From Verrucomicrobiota bacterium (lineage in GTDB: Bacteria; Verrucomicrobiota; Verrucomicrobiia; Limisphaerales; JACRJY01), in the NCBI GenBank assembly GCA_016235585.1, contig JACRJY010000191.1, positions 1 through 41,180 on the forward strand: 41,180 nt of DNA, given 5' to 3'. This document shows, piece after piece, positions 14,792-26,957 of the stretch. The position numbers were made by a program, and so were the translations under genes. Positions within the stretch are counted from its first letter, which is position 1; each line of letters opens with the position of its first letter. The notes beneath the pieces are model-generated. The model was not told the origin of the DNA, did no database searches, and was given only the letters and a program-made list of their open reading frames with translations.

Positions 14792-16438
14792 TTAGATTTT
14801 TTCCGGCGGCTTCTTCACCTCGACGCGCCGGAAGATGTGCACGCCCTGGCTCAACGGGTGATAGTCCGTCACCGGTCCGAAGGTGTGCCACGGCAGCTCC
14901 GGGCGGCCCGACGGATACCAATAGACGCCCAGGCTTGTCACCGGCTCGTAGCGGAACTGGCGATTCCTCCCGGCGTGCTCATGGGCGCGGGAGAAATAAT
15001 TCAGCCAGCGCTGGCGCTCCTCGTTCCAGCCAAACGACACGAACCAGTCGGGAAAGTGCTCGTTCACCCACAGCGGCGCGTCGAGCTTCGCGAGCGCCGC
15101 GTGCGGCAGCAGAGTTTGCTCGTCGAGCAGGCCGCAGAACTTCACCTGATCACCCGCGTAAAACATCAGCGGGAAATTCATCGCGTGCGGCTGCGCGAAC
15201 ACGGTGTCGCCCGGTTGCGCGCGCGCGGCGAGAAACTCCGCCGCGCGGCCAAACGCCGTCGGATACGGCGTGGAAAGCTCCGCGAGATAAGCGGGCAGCA
15301 GCCAGCGGTGCCGGGGCCGGAGCGGGTTGAGCGCGGGCAGGTTGCTGCACGTGATCAGCACGAGCAGCGCCCCGGAGACGAGCCGCGAGCGCTGATGCAC
15401 GAACCACAGGAACGCCCCGGCCAGCCCGGCGAGAAACGGCGTGAGCAAAAAGAAAAAACGCAGATCCGCCAGGCCCACGCTGCGGTTCGGGTTCGGGCCG
15501 AGCAGCGCGAGAAAGACGAGATACGCCAGCGCCAACGCCAGCCATTGCCACGCGGCGCGCGGGGCATTTTCATCTTCGCGCGCGCGGCGCAGAAACCAGA
15601 ACAGTCCCAGCCCCATCGTCCACGGCAGGCAGGCGAGCCAGTTCACATCGCGCAGATTCCACCACAGTTGCGTCGCGTGGCCCGGCCACCACGCGCCGCC
15701 GCGCTCCATGTCCGCCCGCACCCAGATTTGGCGCGACAATGCGAACGGCAGCGTCAGCGCCGCAAAAATCACGACGGTCACGGCGACGCCAATCCAGACT
15801 TCTCGTGAGGTCCGCCGCGCGTGGAAAACCAGATGCGTTGCCCCCAGTGCCAGTAGAAACGCGGCTGCCACGAGGTAATGGCTGTAGAACAATCCCGCCG
15901 CCGCCAGCGCCAGCAAGGGGAATTTCCACCATCGCGGCGCGCGCCGCGCGTGGCGATACAGATAAAACGCGAGCAGCCCGAACAGCAGCGCCAGCGAATA
16001 GTAGCGGCATTGCCGGAGGTAGAGAAAAAACGAGGTGCTCAACGCCATCATGGCAAAGGCGTAGAGGCGCAGTGTCGGAAACTCCCGGAACTCCTCGCGC
16101 AAAACCACGGCGAACAGGGCGAGCGCCAGCAGGCCGCAAAATACAAACGGAAAACGCCCTGTCCACGTGGAGACGCCCAGCAGCTTGAACGACGCGGCGG
16201 TGACGGCGTATTGCAGCGGCGGATTGACGTAGCGGAGCTGCGCATCCATCGCCGTGCCGCCGTCGTAGGCGTGCAGGTTGCGCCCGTCCCAGCCGCTGAA
16301 CTCGCCCGTCCGCAGATACGCCCGCGCGACGAACGCCGTCTCCGCCTCGTCCTCCCAGAACGCCGGCTCGTCCAGCCGCGCCAACGCCAGCAACGCGGCG
16401 ACGGCGAAGAGAATCAGGTGGGCGGTGCGGAAGTTCAT
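14792..16438 (-). CDS. GT39-like (PMT_2/ArnT-type) membrane glycosyltransferase
   Basis: A 548-residue integral membrane protein from ATG 16438 (MNFRTAHLILFAVAALLALARLDEP). It has about ten hydrophobic segments in the first 390 residues and a soluble C-terminal part. In the first loop WEDEAETAFVARAYLRTGE is the conserved D/E pair of the polyprenyl-phosphate-dependent GT-C enzymes. Such proteins move a sugar from a lipid carrier to protein or lipid on the outer face of the inner membrane. The acceptor is unknown. The in-frame ATG at 16471 adds eleven non-hydrophobic residues and is less likely. The gene lies about 40 bp after the TPR gene on the same strand and may be cotranscribed with it. 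Confidence 0.82.
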   Translation of the reverse strand: MNFRTAHLILFAVAALLALARLDEPAFWEDEAETAFVARAYLRTGEFSGWDGRNLHAYDGGTAMDAQLRYVNPPLQYAVTAASFKLLGVSTWTGRFPFVFCGLLALALFAVVLREEFREFPTLRLYAFAMMALSTSFFLYLRQCRYYSLALLFGLLAFYLYRHARRAPRWWKFPLLALAAAGLFYSHYLVAAAFLLALGATHLVFHARRTSREVWIGVAVTVVIFAALTLPFALSRQIWVRADMERGGAWWPGHATQLWWNLRDVNWLACLPWTMGLGLFWFLRRAREDENAPRAAWQWLALALAYLVFLALLGPNPNRSVGLADLRFFFLLTPFLAGLAGAFLWFVHQRSRLVSGALLVLITCSNLPALNPLRPRHRWLLPAYLAELSTPYPTAFGRAAEFLAARAQPGDTVFAQPHAMNFPLMFYAGDQVKFCGLLDEQTLLPHAALAKLDAPLWVNEHFPDWFVSFGWNEERQRWLNYFSRAHEHAGRNRQFRYEPVTSLGVYWYPSGRPELPWHTFGPVTDYHPLSQGVHIFRRVEVKKPPEKI

Positions 16439-16474
16439 TTCAAACGGCGCGGGGCAAAAGCCTGATTCCAAAAA

Positions 16475-19132
16475 TCAATTCTTCGTCGCGCGCAGGCGCT
16501 CGCCGAGCTTTTCAATCTTCTTGTCCAGCGCGGCGCGCAGGGCCGGCAGTTCACCCGCGAGCCGCTGGTAAATCTTCACGGCATCCTCCCACTTCTGCTG
16601 CTCCTCCAGCAGCCGCCCGGCGGCGAGGCCCGCCTCCTTCACCGCGCGGGCGTAGGGCTGCTCGCCGTCGCGCAGGATTTTTTCGTAGTAGAGCACGTTC
16701 TGATAATGCTCCAGCGCGGCGGCGGGCTGGCTCTGCTTTTCGAGCACGTTCGCGAGGCCCAGTTCGGCCAGCGCGCGCGCCGCGAAGTCCGCCTGCGGGT
16801 GCTCCATCGCCTTTTTATAGGATTCCACCGCCGCCTCATAGCGGCGCGGGTCGAGCGACGCGAGTTGCAGGTGGCAGTTGCCGATCTTGCCCCAGGCCAG
16901 CGGCGCGAGGCGGTTCGTCGCGTGCGTCTGCGTGACGCGGCTGAAAGCGTTGATGGCGTCGGCGAATTTTTCCAGCGGCTTCGCGCGGTCGGCCGGCGGC
17001 TCCTCGATCCAGGTGTCGCCGAGCGCGAAGAGCGCCTGCGCCGCCACGTCGGCGGGGCATTTCGTGTCATTGACAAGGTTCGTGAAGTAACTCCGCGCGT
17101 TCTCGAAGCCCTGCCGCGCGAAGGCCGCGCGGCCGGCGGCCAGCCGCGCCTGATAGGCGAGATCCGGCGGGCAGTTCGTGTTCTGAAAGAGCCGCTGGTA
17201 ATTTTCCTCGGCCTTCACAAACTGGCCCGAGCTGAAGAAAAAATCCCCCAGCCAGTTCTGCGCGAGCATCGCGTTGTGCGCGGCGGGAAAGCGCGCGACG
17301 TAGTTCGTGAACAGCGCGAGCGCCCGCGCGCCGTCGCCCGCCTGGTCGTGAAGCCACGCCCGGTCGTATTCCGCCTGCGGCAGCGCGGGGCTGTTCGTGA
17401 ACTGCGCCGTCCACGCGTCGTATTGCGCCGCCGCCGCGCGCCAGTTGCCGTCTTGGACGTAGGTGCGCGCCACGGCGAGGTGGACTTCCGCCGCCAGCGC
17501 CGCGCCAGGAAATGTTTTCAGGAAATTCTCGAACTCGCCGCGCGCTTCCGCCGTGCTGCCGCGCTGGCTCAACCCCTGTCCGTAAAGCAGCACCGCGCGG
17601 TCGCCAAAACCGCCGGCGGGAAACTCGGCGAGAATTTTCCGCAGCGCCGCCGAGGCCGTTGCAAGGTCGCCGATGGCCAATGCGGCGCGCAGCAGCTTAT
17701 AAAGCGCCGGGGCAAGCAGCGTGGATTTTACCTCCGGCAGCGCGGCGTGCCGTTCGGTGACAAGCTGAAAATTCTTCAGTGCGTTCGTGGAATCTCCCAG
17801 GCGCGCCTGCGCCTCGGCCAGCTTGTAGCGCGCCACGGCCTGGTCGCCGGAAAATTCCAGTTTTTCAGCTGCCGCCTGAAAATCCACCGCGCTCTCGGCA
17901 AACCGCCCCAGATGCCACCGGCACCAGCCGCGCTGCAGATGCGCCCGGCCCAAATGCGCGCTGGCGGCGTGGCCCGTGATGACATTGCTGAAATTCGTGC
18001 CCGCCTGTTCGAGCAGGCTCATCTGCGGCGCGGAGAGTGCTGCCGCGCTGTTGGTCGGAACGGCGAGCGAGTCGTCAAATTGCTTCAGCCGGAGCTCGCC
18101 GAGGGTCAGCTGCACGAGGTCGAGCGCGGTGTCGGCGGGATGCTGCTGGATGAACTGCTCCAGCTTGGCGAGCGTCTCGGCGGTCTTGTTCTGCTTGAGC
18201 GACAGCTTGATGACTTTCAGCAGCGCCTGCCGTCGGTCCGGCGGCGATGCAGAGGCAAGGTTTTTTTCATAGGCCGCCACGGCTTCGTCCACGCGTCCGG
18301 CCTGTTCCAAGATTTCCGCCTGCAGCTCCATGGTCAGCGCGGTGAGGCGTGGCCGCTGCGCGGCCTGGGCGAGCGATGCCAGCGGCGCGATGCCCGCCAG
18401 CGCGTCCGCTGTGCGTCCGTCCGCGCGCTGTGAGCGGCAGAGCAGGTATTGCCGCCGCCACGCGGATTCCGGCGGGAGCGGTGCGGCGGCCAGCGAGTTC
18501 AGGGCATTTTCCGCGTCGCGAAATTCCATCTGGTTGAACAGCGCCTCCGCGAGCAACAACTGCCCGCGCAGAGCAAGGTCATCATTGGGCCGCACCTTGA
18601 CCGCCGCTTGAAACGCGCCGCCCTGCTCGCGCAGCAGCTTCACCGTTGCCGGCCAGTCTTCGAGGCGAAAGCGCGACAGGGCTTCGCCGTAAATCGCCGC
18701 CAGCAGCCGCGCCGATTTGGGGAAATTTTTGACCACGGCGGCGTAGTCCACCGCCGCCGCGCCGAAGTCGCCGTCCTGGAAGCGCGCTTCGGCGAGCCAG
18801 AAGCGGTATTCGTCCGCGAGCTTGCCTGTCGCGTCGAGATTGGCGGAGAGCAGCTCAATCGCGCCGACGGAGTTTGTCAGCTTGTAGCGCGACTGCGCCT
18901 GCATCAGCACCGCCTCGGCGCGGCGGCTGGACTTCGGGTAGCGCGTGGCGAAGTCGCCGAACTCCTTCTCCGCTCGCTCCCACTGGCCGTCCTGAAACGC
19001 GCGGCCCGCCGCGTTGAACGCGCCGCTCTCGGCGAAGAAGGCGGCGTGCATTTCGCCGCCGCTCGCTACGACAACAGCGACGACGAGCGCCAGCGTCCAC
19101 CAGCGTGGGATGAAATGTTGTGCCGCCGTCAT
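16475..19132 (-). CDS. Large secreted tetratricopeptide-repeat protein
   Basis: An 885-residue protein from ATG 19132 with signal peptide MTAAQHFIPRWWTLALVVAVVVASGGEMHA. The rest is an alpha-helical array of TPR units, e.g. AGRAFQDGQWERAEKEFGDFATRYPKS near the start and ALEHYQNVLYYEKIL near the end, of the kind seen in BamD/YbgF-like periplasmic scaffolds. No catalytic domain is visible. ATG 19156 would overlap the uvrA stop and put charged residues ahead of the signal peptide, so 19132 is preferred. It sits directly after uvrA on the same strand and before the GT39 gene. It probably acts as a periplasmic or outer-membrane scaffold (inferred from fold only). Confidence 0.82.
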   Translation of the reverse strand: MTAAQHFIPRWWTLALVVAVVVASGGEMHAAFFAESGAFNAAGRAFQDGQWERAEKEFGDFATRYPKSSRRAEAVLMQAQSRYKLTNSVGAIELLSANLDATGKLADEYRFWLAEARFQDGDFGAAAVDYAAVVKNFPKSARLLAAIYGEALSRFRLEDWPATVKLLREQGGAFQAAVKVRPNDDLALRGQLLLAEALFNQMEFRDAENALNSLAAAPLPPESAWRRQYLLCRSQRADGRTADALAGIAPLASLAQAAQRPRLTALTMELQAEILEQAGRVDEAVAAYEKNLASASPPDRRQALLKVIKLSLKQNKTAETLAKLEQFIQQHPADTALDLVQLTLGELRLKQFDDSLAVPTNSAAALSAPQMSLLEQAGTNFSNVITGHAASAHLGRAHLQRGWCRWHLGRFAESAVDFQAAAEKLEFSGDQAVARYKLAEAQARLGDSTNALKNFQLVTERHAALPEVKSTLLAPALYKLLRAALAIGDLATASAALRKILAEFPAGGFGDRAVLLYGQGLSQRGSTAEARGEFENFLKTFPGAALAAEVHLAVARTYVQDGNWRAAAAQYDAWTAQFTNSPALPQAEYDRAWLHDQAGDGARALALFTNYVARFPAAHNAMLAQNWLGDFFFSSGQFVKAEENYQRLFQNTNCPPDLAYQARLAAGRAAFARQGFENARSYFTNLVNDTKCPADVAAQALFALGDTWIEEPPADRAKPLEKFADAINAFSRVTQTHATNRLAPLAWGKIGNCHLQLASLDPRRYEAAVESYKKAMEHPQADFAARALAELGLANVLEKQSQPAAALEHYQNVLYYEKILRDGEQPYARAVKEAGLAAGRLLEEQQKWEDAVKIYQRLAGELPALRAALDKKIEKLGERLRATKN

Positions 19133-19145
19133 GTCGTGTGCGTGT

Positions 19146-22241
<3,096 letters not shown>

Positions 22242-22330
22242 GCGTGCCAAATTTCGCTTCGCGAGTAAGGGCTCAGCATAGTGACGTGGCATGGCGTTGG
22301 AAAGCCGGGAACACCCGCGACGGACGCCGC

Positions 22331-22353
22331 GGGCGCATCTCGACACTGCCCCC
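22331..22353. repeat. Single arm of the GC-rich dispersed repeat upstream of uvrA
   Basis: GGGCGCATCT...ACTGCCCCC resembles one outer arm of the 13671-13805 palindrome with a few changes. It lies in the divergent gap between uvrA and the next small ORF. Confidence 0.5.
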
Positions 22354-22419
22354 AAACTGACGGTGTCCATCGGTTCCCAGCAGTGCCAGCCAACCTGCAA
22401 CACCAGAAAGGAACACCGA

Positions 22420-22622
22420 TGAAACCACTCGAAGCCCGTCCGTTGTCACTCCGGGAAATTGAGCAAGCCGTGGACGCCCAAGGCCGGGAATGGACGCGCC
22501 AACGACTCCAACAACGTCTCCAGGAGGAAGCCGACCGGCTGGGCGGCGTTAAGCCCGAACTCCGAAATGGAATGGCCGCAAGATACACAAGGAGACTCAA
22601 AGAGAAGAGATTGCGGCCATGA
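22420..22622 (+). pseudogene. Short transposase-like N-terminal remnant
   Basis: A 67-codon ORF preceded by a good ribosome site (AAAGGA, 9 bp before ATG 22420). The start [18 protein letters not shown], then an Arg/Gln-rich helix (REWTRQRLQQRLQEEADRLG), recalls the N-terminus of ISKra4-like transposases; this is my impression, not a firm match. From about codon 50 the reading enters a repeat palindrome (22572-22620) and stops, so the gene looks cut off by that element. No terminal inverted repeats or remaining transposase are visible. It could instead be a small unknown helical protein. Confidence 0.4.
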
Positions 22623-22710
22623 CTGCGCGGAGTGAAACAGTTCTGGGCAATGTGATGTAAGCCCCTGTCTTCTTTGCGTCTTCTTCCGCTCTTTGCGGCC
22701 AACTTCGGAA
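22572..22710. repeat. Palindrome and 10-11 bp repeat words before the DUF1549 gene
   Basis: ATGGCCGCAA (22572-22581) and TTGCGGCCAT (22611-22620) are a perfect 10-bp inverted repeat around purine-rich words (ACACAAGGAG, CTCAAAGAG). The region near 22668-22702 (CTTCTTTGCGTC, CTCTTTGCGGCC) is an inverted echo of the same words. The remaining 22711-22877 holds no recognised feature except presumably the promoter of the next gene. Confidence 0.65.
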
Positions 22711-22877
22711 ATCGGGTCAAATTTCACCTGCAAGCTTTAGGATGAAATCCGGTGGAATCGCATTGGGAATTGGCACCACTCCCCGTCCCAGCGCTGGCTT
22801 GCGCTCCGCCAACTGCATCATTCCAGATTGATTCGCCGTTGTCTTGCCGCCGTCTGTTGCTAGTCTGCTGATGCCCT

Positions 22878-25800
22878 ATGAACACACCGCGCTTCGCCTT
22901 CGCATTTCTGTTCGCTGCCGCCCTGTCCGCTCTCGCTGCGCCGGCGGCAAAGCCTTCCCGTTACGCGGACCTGATTCTCGCAGACAAGCCTGCGGCCTAC
23001 TGGCGCTTGCACGATGCAAGTGGCAGCACTGTGCTGAACCTCGCGCCCGGCGCGAACGCGGCGGCGCTCAACGGCACTCTCGAGGGCAAAGTGCAGCTCG
23101 GCCAGCGCGGGCAGCAGTCGCAGGAGTTCCCCGAGTTTGAGCCGGACAGCACGGCGGCGGGCTTCAGCGGCAAGGGCGATTTCATCCGCGTGAAGGATCC
23201 CGGCGCGAAAAGCCCGCTGGATTTTACGAAAGGCGACGCCATCACGCTCGAGGCGTGGGTGTTCGTCAACGGCCTGAAGGATGGCCAGCAGGTTTACCTC
23301 GTCGGCAAGGGCCGCACGGGGAACAAGGGCTTCGCGGCGGACAACCAAAACTACGCGCTGCGCCTGCGCGGCGAAGGCGGCATCGCGTGCATCGGCTTTC
23401 TTTTCCGCGATGCGGAGCGTGGTGAACCCGGGGCGGCGAAGGCCAGGCCCGCCGCGAAGGAGGACGCCGAGCAGCACTGGCACCGCTGGACCTCGGCCGA
23501 CGGTTTCCTGCCCGGCTCGGGCTGGCACCACGTCGCGGTGACTTACACATTCGGCAAGGGCGACTCTGTGAAGGGCTTCGTGGACGGCGTCGAGTCCAAG
23601 GGCAAATGGGACATGGGCGGGAAGTCCGACGCCGCGCCGGTGGTGGACGACGACGAGGTTTGGATTGGCTCCTCCATGAGCGGCAACGCGTCGAGCACGT
23701 TCAACGGCCTCATCAACGAGGTCGCCATCCACCGCCGGGCGCTGGCGGGGAAGGACCTGGCCGGGCGATTCAAGTTCGTGCCGCCCGTGGTGAAGCTTGA
23801 CCCCACGAAGCTGAGCAAAGGCGTAGTGCAGGTGGAACTCTTCGAGGGCATCAGCACCACCGCGAATTGGAATTTCTCGCCCGGCTCGCCGGTGGAGACT
23901 TACTCCGAGGCCGCGTTTGGCTTTGTCGGCGTGCCGCAGAAATACAACGAGCGCGGTGTGCGCGCGGACCGCTCGAACCCGTTCCTGCTCCGCGCGTCGG
24001 CACTGGTGAAACTCCCGGCGGGCGAGCACCGGCTGCTGCTGCGTTCGTTGCAGGGCGCCAAGCTCCACGTGGATGGCCGGCTCGCGGCGCAGACCAAGTT
24101 CATCGCGCCCGGCGGCGGCGGCCACAGCAAGGTCAGCGAGCCTCCGGGCCCGGATTATCCGGCGGGCCTGCGCTTCCCGCTGATGGGGCACCAGGAGAGC
24201 TGGGCCACGGTCAAGTCCACGGGTGCGGAGCAAGTCTTCGTGCTCGAGGCCATCATCGGCGGCAAGGGCCTGCGCCCGGAGGTCGGGGAACTGACGGTGA
24301 GCATCGAAGCGCGGAAGTCCACGTCCGCAGTCGCTCCCCCACAGGACCTTGCCGCTGCGGACGTGGGCGTCCGCGCTCCGGGTAACTTCCTTCTCCTCGC
24401 CCCCGCCGCGCGCATCACGCACGACGACTTCGCTTGGGAGAATTATTCCGCCGCGCAGCTCGTCCGGCTCGCGGAGACGGATGCCCAGCGCCGCCGCGAC
24501 GTGAACTCCGCCGAAAACAAGTATTGGGCGCGGCGTCACGATGACGTCCGCAAGCTCCTCGCCGCCAAACCTGCGCCTGCCGTGCCGGCGGTTTCCGGGG
24601 CCGCGGGCATCCACCACATCATTGACCGCTTTCTCGCCGCGCGCCTCGCCGCCGCGAAGGTTTCCCCCGCGCCGCTCGCCGACGATGCCACGTTCCTCCG
24701 CCGCCTCGCGCTCGACACCGTGGGCGTGCCGCCGACGCCCGCGCAGCTCCGCGACTTCCTCGCAGACAAGTCGCCGAACAAGCGCGCCGCAGCGATTGAG
24801 CGCTTCCTCGCGATGCCCGGCTGGGCGGACAACTGGGTCGGCTACTGGCAGGACGTGCTGGCCGAGAACCCCGCCATCCTCAAGCCCACGCTGAACAACA
24901 CCGGCCCGTTCCGCTGGTGGATTCACGAGTCGTTCCTCGACAACAAGCCGATGGACCGCTTCGCCACCGAGCTCGTGGCGATGGAGGGCAGCGTCTATCA
25001 CGGCGGCCCGGCGGGCTTCGGCCTCGCCACGCAGAACGACGTGCCAACGGCCGACCGCGCGCAGATTGTCTCGCAGGCTTTTCTCGCGATGAACCTCGCG
25101 TGCGCCCGCTGCCACGACGCGCCGTATCACGACTTCAAGCAGAAGGACCTCTTCAGCCTCGCCGCGATGCTCAACCGCGCGCCGCAGGAGGTGCCCAAGA
25201 GCAGTTCCATCCCCGCCAACGCGAACATCGTCGTGGGCCGGCGCATCCAGGTCACCCTGCACCCCGGCGAGAAAGTCACGCCCGCGTGGACCTTCGCCTC
25301 CTACGGCGGCGCAGCCTCCGCTGACTTCGTCCGCAAGGCCGACGACACCCGCGAGCAGCTCGCCGCGTTCATCACTTCGCCCGCCAACGACCGCTTCGCA
25401 CAAGTCGTCGTGAACCGCGCATGGAAGCGCTGGCTCGGCCTCGGCTTCATCGAGCCGGTGGACGACTGGGAGAACAAGACCGCGTCACACCCCGAGCTGC
25501 TGGCGTGGCTCGCCCGTGACTTCATGGCGAACGGCTACGACCTCAAGCACCTTGCCCGGCTGGTCTTCAACTCGCACGCCTACCAGCGCGTCGCCGGCCT
25601 CCATGCTCCCAAGTCCGACGAGCCGGCGGACCGCCTCTTCGCCTCGCCCGCCCGCCGCCGCCTCGCCGCCGAGCAGGTGGTGGACTCGCTCTTCGCCGTG
25701 ACGGGCAAGCCCATCGAGTCCGAGCTGCTCACGCTCGACAACGACGCCAAGAGCGCCGCGAAGGATTTCCTGAACCTCGGCTACGCGCGGCGCGCGTGGC

Positions 25801-26381
25801 AGTTCACCGGCCTCTCGAACGACCGCGACCGCCCCGCCCTCTCGATGCCCCGGACGCAGGCCATCATTGACGTGCTCCAGATGTTCGGCTGGCGCGAGGC
25901 GCGGCAGGGGCCGCTCTCCGCACGCGACCATTCGCCCAACGTCCTCCAGCCCGCCGTCCTCGCCAACGGCGACATGGGCAACGGCCGCATCGCCCGCCTC
26001 ACCGATGACTGCGCGGTGACGGAACTGTGCCTGCAGAAACAGCCGCTTCCGGCGCTGGTGGAAAGCGTCTTCGCCCGCGTCCTCTCGCGTCCGCCCACGG
26101 CGGCGGAGCGCGCGAAGTTCGTCGCGCATCTGGAAGCCGGCTTTCAGGACCGTGTCGTGGAATGCGGCCCGCGCAAGTCCCGCAAGGACTTCGACCCCGC
26201 GCAGCTCCTGAGCTGGACAAACCACCTCAACTCGAAGGCCAGCGAAATCAAATACGCCGTCGAGGAAAAAGCCCGCCTCGGCGAGGAGCCCACGCCGCGC
26301 TTGAAGCAGGACTGGCGCGAGCGCATGGAGGACGTGCTGTGGGCGATGGTGAACTCGCCGGAGTTTGTGTTTGTGCCGTGA
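22878..26381 (+). CDS. Secreted LamG-DUF1549-DUF1553 protein
   Basis: A 1167-residue exported protein. Signal peptide MNTPRFAFAFLFAAALSALAA; LamG/concanavalin-like domain about 28-300 (YWRLHDASGS, LEAWVFV, GWHHVAVTYTF); a PA14-like beta segment about 310-480 (LPAGEHRLLLRSLQGAKLHVDG); DUF1549 (PSCyt2) from about 579, containing a CxxCH heme-type motif C742-ARC-H746 (CARCHDAP); DUF1553 (PSD1) about 810-1165 (NRAWKRWLGLGFIEPVDD, TGKPIESELL). This family is expanded in Planctomycetes and Verrucomicrobia and is usually paired with a DUF1501 gene, here at 26958. The LamG and PA14 parts suggest carbohydrate or surface binding; the enzymatic role is unknown. Confidence 0.9.
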   Translation: MNTPRFAFAFLFAAALSALAAPAAKPSRYADLILADKPAAYWRLHDASGSTVLNLAPGANAAALNGTLEGKVQLGQRGQQSQEFPEFEPDSTAAGFSGKGDFIRVKDPGAKSPLDFTKGDAITLEAWVFVNGLKDGQQVYLVGKGRTGNKGFAADNQNYALRLRGEGGIACIGFLFRDAERGEPGAAKARPAAKEDAEQHWHRWTSADGFLPGSGWHHVAVTYTFGKGDSVKGFVDGVESKGKWDMGGKSDAAPVVDDDEVWIGSSMSGNASSTFNGLINEVAIHRRALAGKDLAGRFKFVPPVVKLDPTKLSKGVVQVELFEGISTTANWNFSPGSPVETYSEAAFGFVGVPQKYNERGVRADRSNPFLLRASALVKLPAGEHRLLLRSLQGAKLHVDGRLAAQTKFIAPGGGGHSKVSEPPGPDYPAGLRFPLMGHQESWATVKSTGAEQVFVLEAIIGGKGLRPEVGELTVSIEARKSTSAVAPPQDLAAADVGVRAPGNFLLLAPAARITHDDFAWENYSAAQLVRLAETDAQRRRDVNSAENKYWARRHDDVRKLLAAKPAPAVPAVSGAAGIHHIIDRFLAARLAAAKVSPAPLADDATFLRRLALDTVGVPPTPAQLRDFLADKSPNKRAAAIERFLAMPGWADNWVGYWQDVLAENPAILKPTLNNTGPFRWWIHESFLDNKPMDRFATELVAMEGSVYHGGPAGFGLATQNDVPTADRAQIVSQAFLAMNLACARCHDAPYHDFKQKDLFSLAAMLNRAPQEVPKSSSIPANANIVVGRRIQVTLHPGEKVTPAWTFASYGGAASADFVRKADDTREQLAAFITSPANDRFAQVVVNRAWKRWLGLGFIEPVDDWENKTASHPELLAWLARDFMANGYDLKHLARLVFNSHAYQRVAGLHAPKSDEPADRLFASPARRRLAAEQVVDSLFAVTGKPIESELLTLDNDAKSAAKDFLNLGYARRAWQFTGLSNDRDRPALSMPRTQAIIDVLQMFGWREARQGPLSARDHSPNVLQPAVLANGDMGNGRIARLTDDCAVTELCLQKQPLPALVESVFARVLSRPPTAAERAKFVAHLEAGFQDRVVECGPRKSRKDFDPAQLLSWTNHLNSKASEIKYAVEEKARLGEEPTPRLKQDWRERMEDVLWAMVNSPEFVFVP

Positions 26382-26422
26382 AGTGAGTTGAACCGCTGCT
26401 CCTCTCCGTTATTCTGCAACCT

Positions 26423-26653
26423 ATGACCGCAACCACAGAGAAGTTAATAACTGAACTGGCCGGGCTTTCGGCAAAGGACCGGGCGGAAGTCGCGCAGTTC
26501 CTGCTCCACTCGCTGGACGGTGCCGCAAACGCCGAAGTGGAAGCGGCGTGGGATGTTGAGTTGGAGCGACGGGCAGGGATGATTCGTGGAGGCACGGCTA
26601 CCGGCGAGCCAGCGGAGCAGGTTTTCGCAGAACTTCGCCAGCGCTTCGCGTGA
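26423..26653 (+). CDS. Addiction-module antitoxin (Unstab_antitox-like)
   Basis: A 76-residue acidic protein: MTATTEKLITELAGLSAKDRAEVAQFLLHSL, then EAAWDVELERRAGMIRGGTATGEPAEQVFAELRQRF. This is the pattern of putative addiction-module components that pair with ParE/RelE toxins (LSxxDRxELAxxLLxSL, then AWxxExxRRxxxIxxGxxxxxPxEEVxxxLR). The stop overlaps the toxin start (GTGA), giving translational coupling. Antitoxins of this group neutralise and usually co-repress; an operator was not identified. Unusually, the pair lies between a DUF1549 gene and its DUF1501 partner. Confidence 0.88.
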   Translation: MTATTEKLITELAGLSAKDRAEVAQFLLHSLDGAANAEVEAAWDVELERRAGMIRGGTATGEPAEQVFAELRQRFA

Positions 26654-26955
26654 AGCCGATCATCATCCAGACCGAAGCGAAGGTGGAACTTGCGGAAGGA
26701 ATGGCTTGGTATGACGAACAGGTGCCCGGACTGAGTTTGGATTTTCTCGCGGAAGTCGAGCGTGCCATTCAGCGGTTACGGCAGAACCCGCAATGGTGTC
26801 CACCGCACAAGTTTGGCTTCCGAAAGCAGTGTGTCCGGCGGTTCCCATATCGCATCTATTTCATGGACCAAGCGGACATGATTTGGGTCGCGGCCGTCGC
26901 GCACACGAGCCGCAAACCGGATTATTGGACTACGCGGAAGTTGAACGAGACTTGA
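26650..26955 (+). CDS. ParE/RelE-family toxin
   Basis: A 101-residue basic protein from GTG 26650, overlapping the antitoxin stop by 4 bp. The helical hairpin ([38 protein letters not shown]) and the beta core ([33 protein letters not shown]) are characteristic of the ParE toxin family; RRFPYRIYF and AVAHTSRKP are the strongest matches. ParE toxins poison gyrase and RelE toxins cut mRNA on ribosomes; sequence alone does not decide which. The stop lies 2 bp before the DUF1501 ATG, so the three genes probably share a transcript. Confidence 0.88.
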   Translation: MKPIIIQTEAKVELAEGMAWYDEQVPGLSLDFLAEVERAIQRLRQNPQWCPPHKFGFRKQCVRRFPYRIYFMDQADMIWVAAVAHTSRKPDYWTTRKLNET

Positions 26956-26957
26956 GT

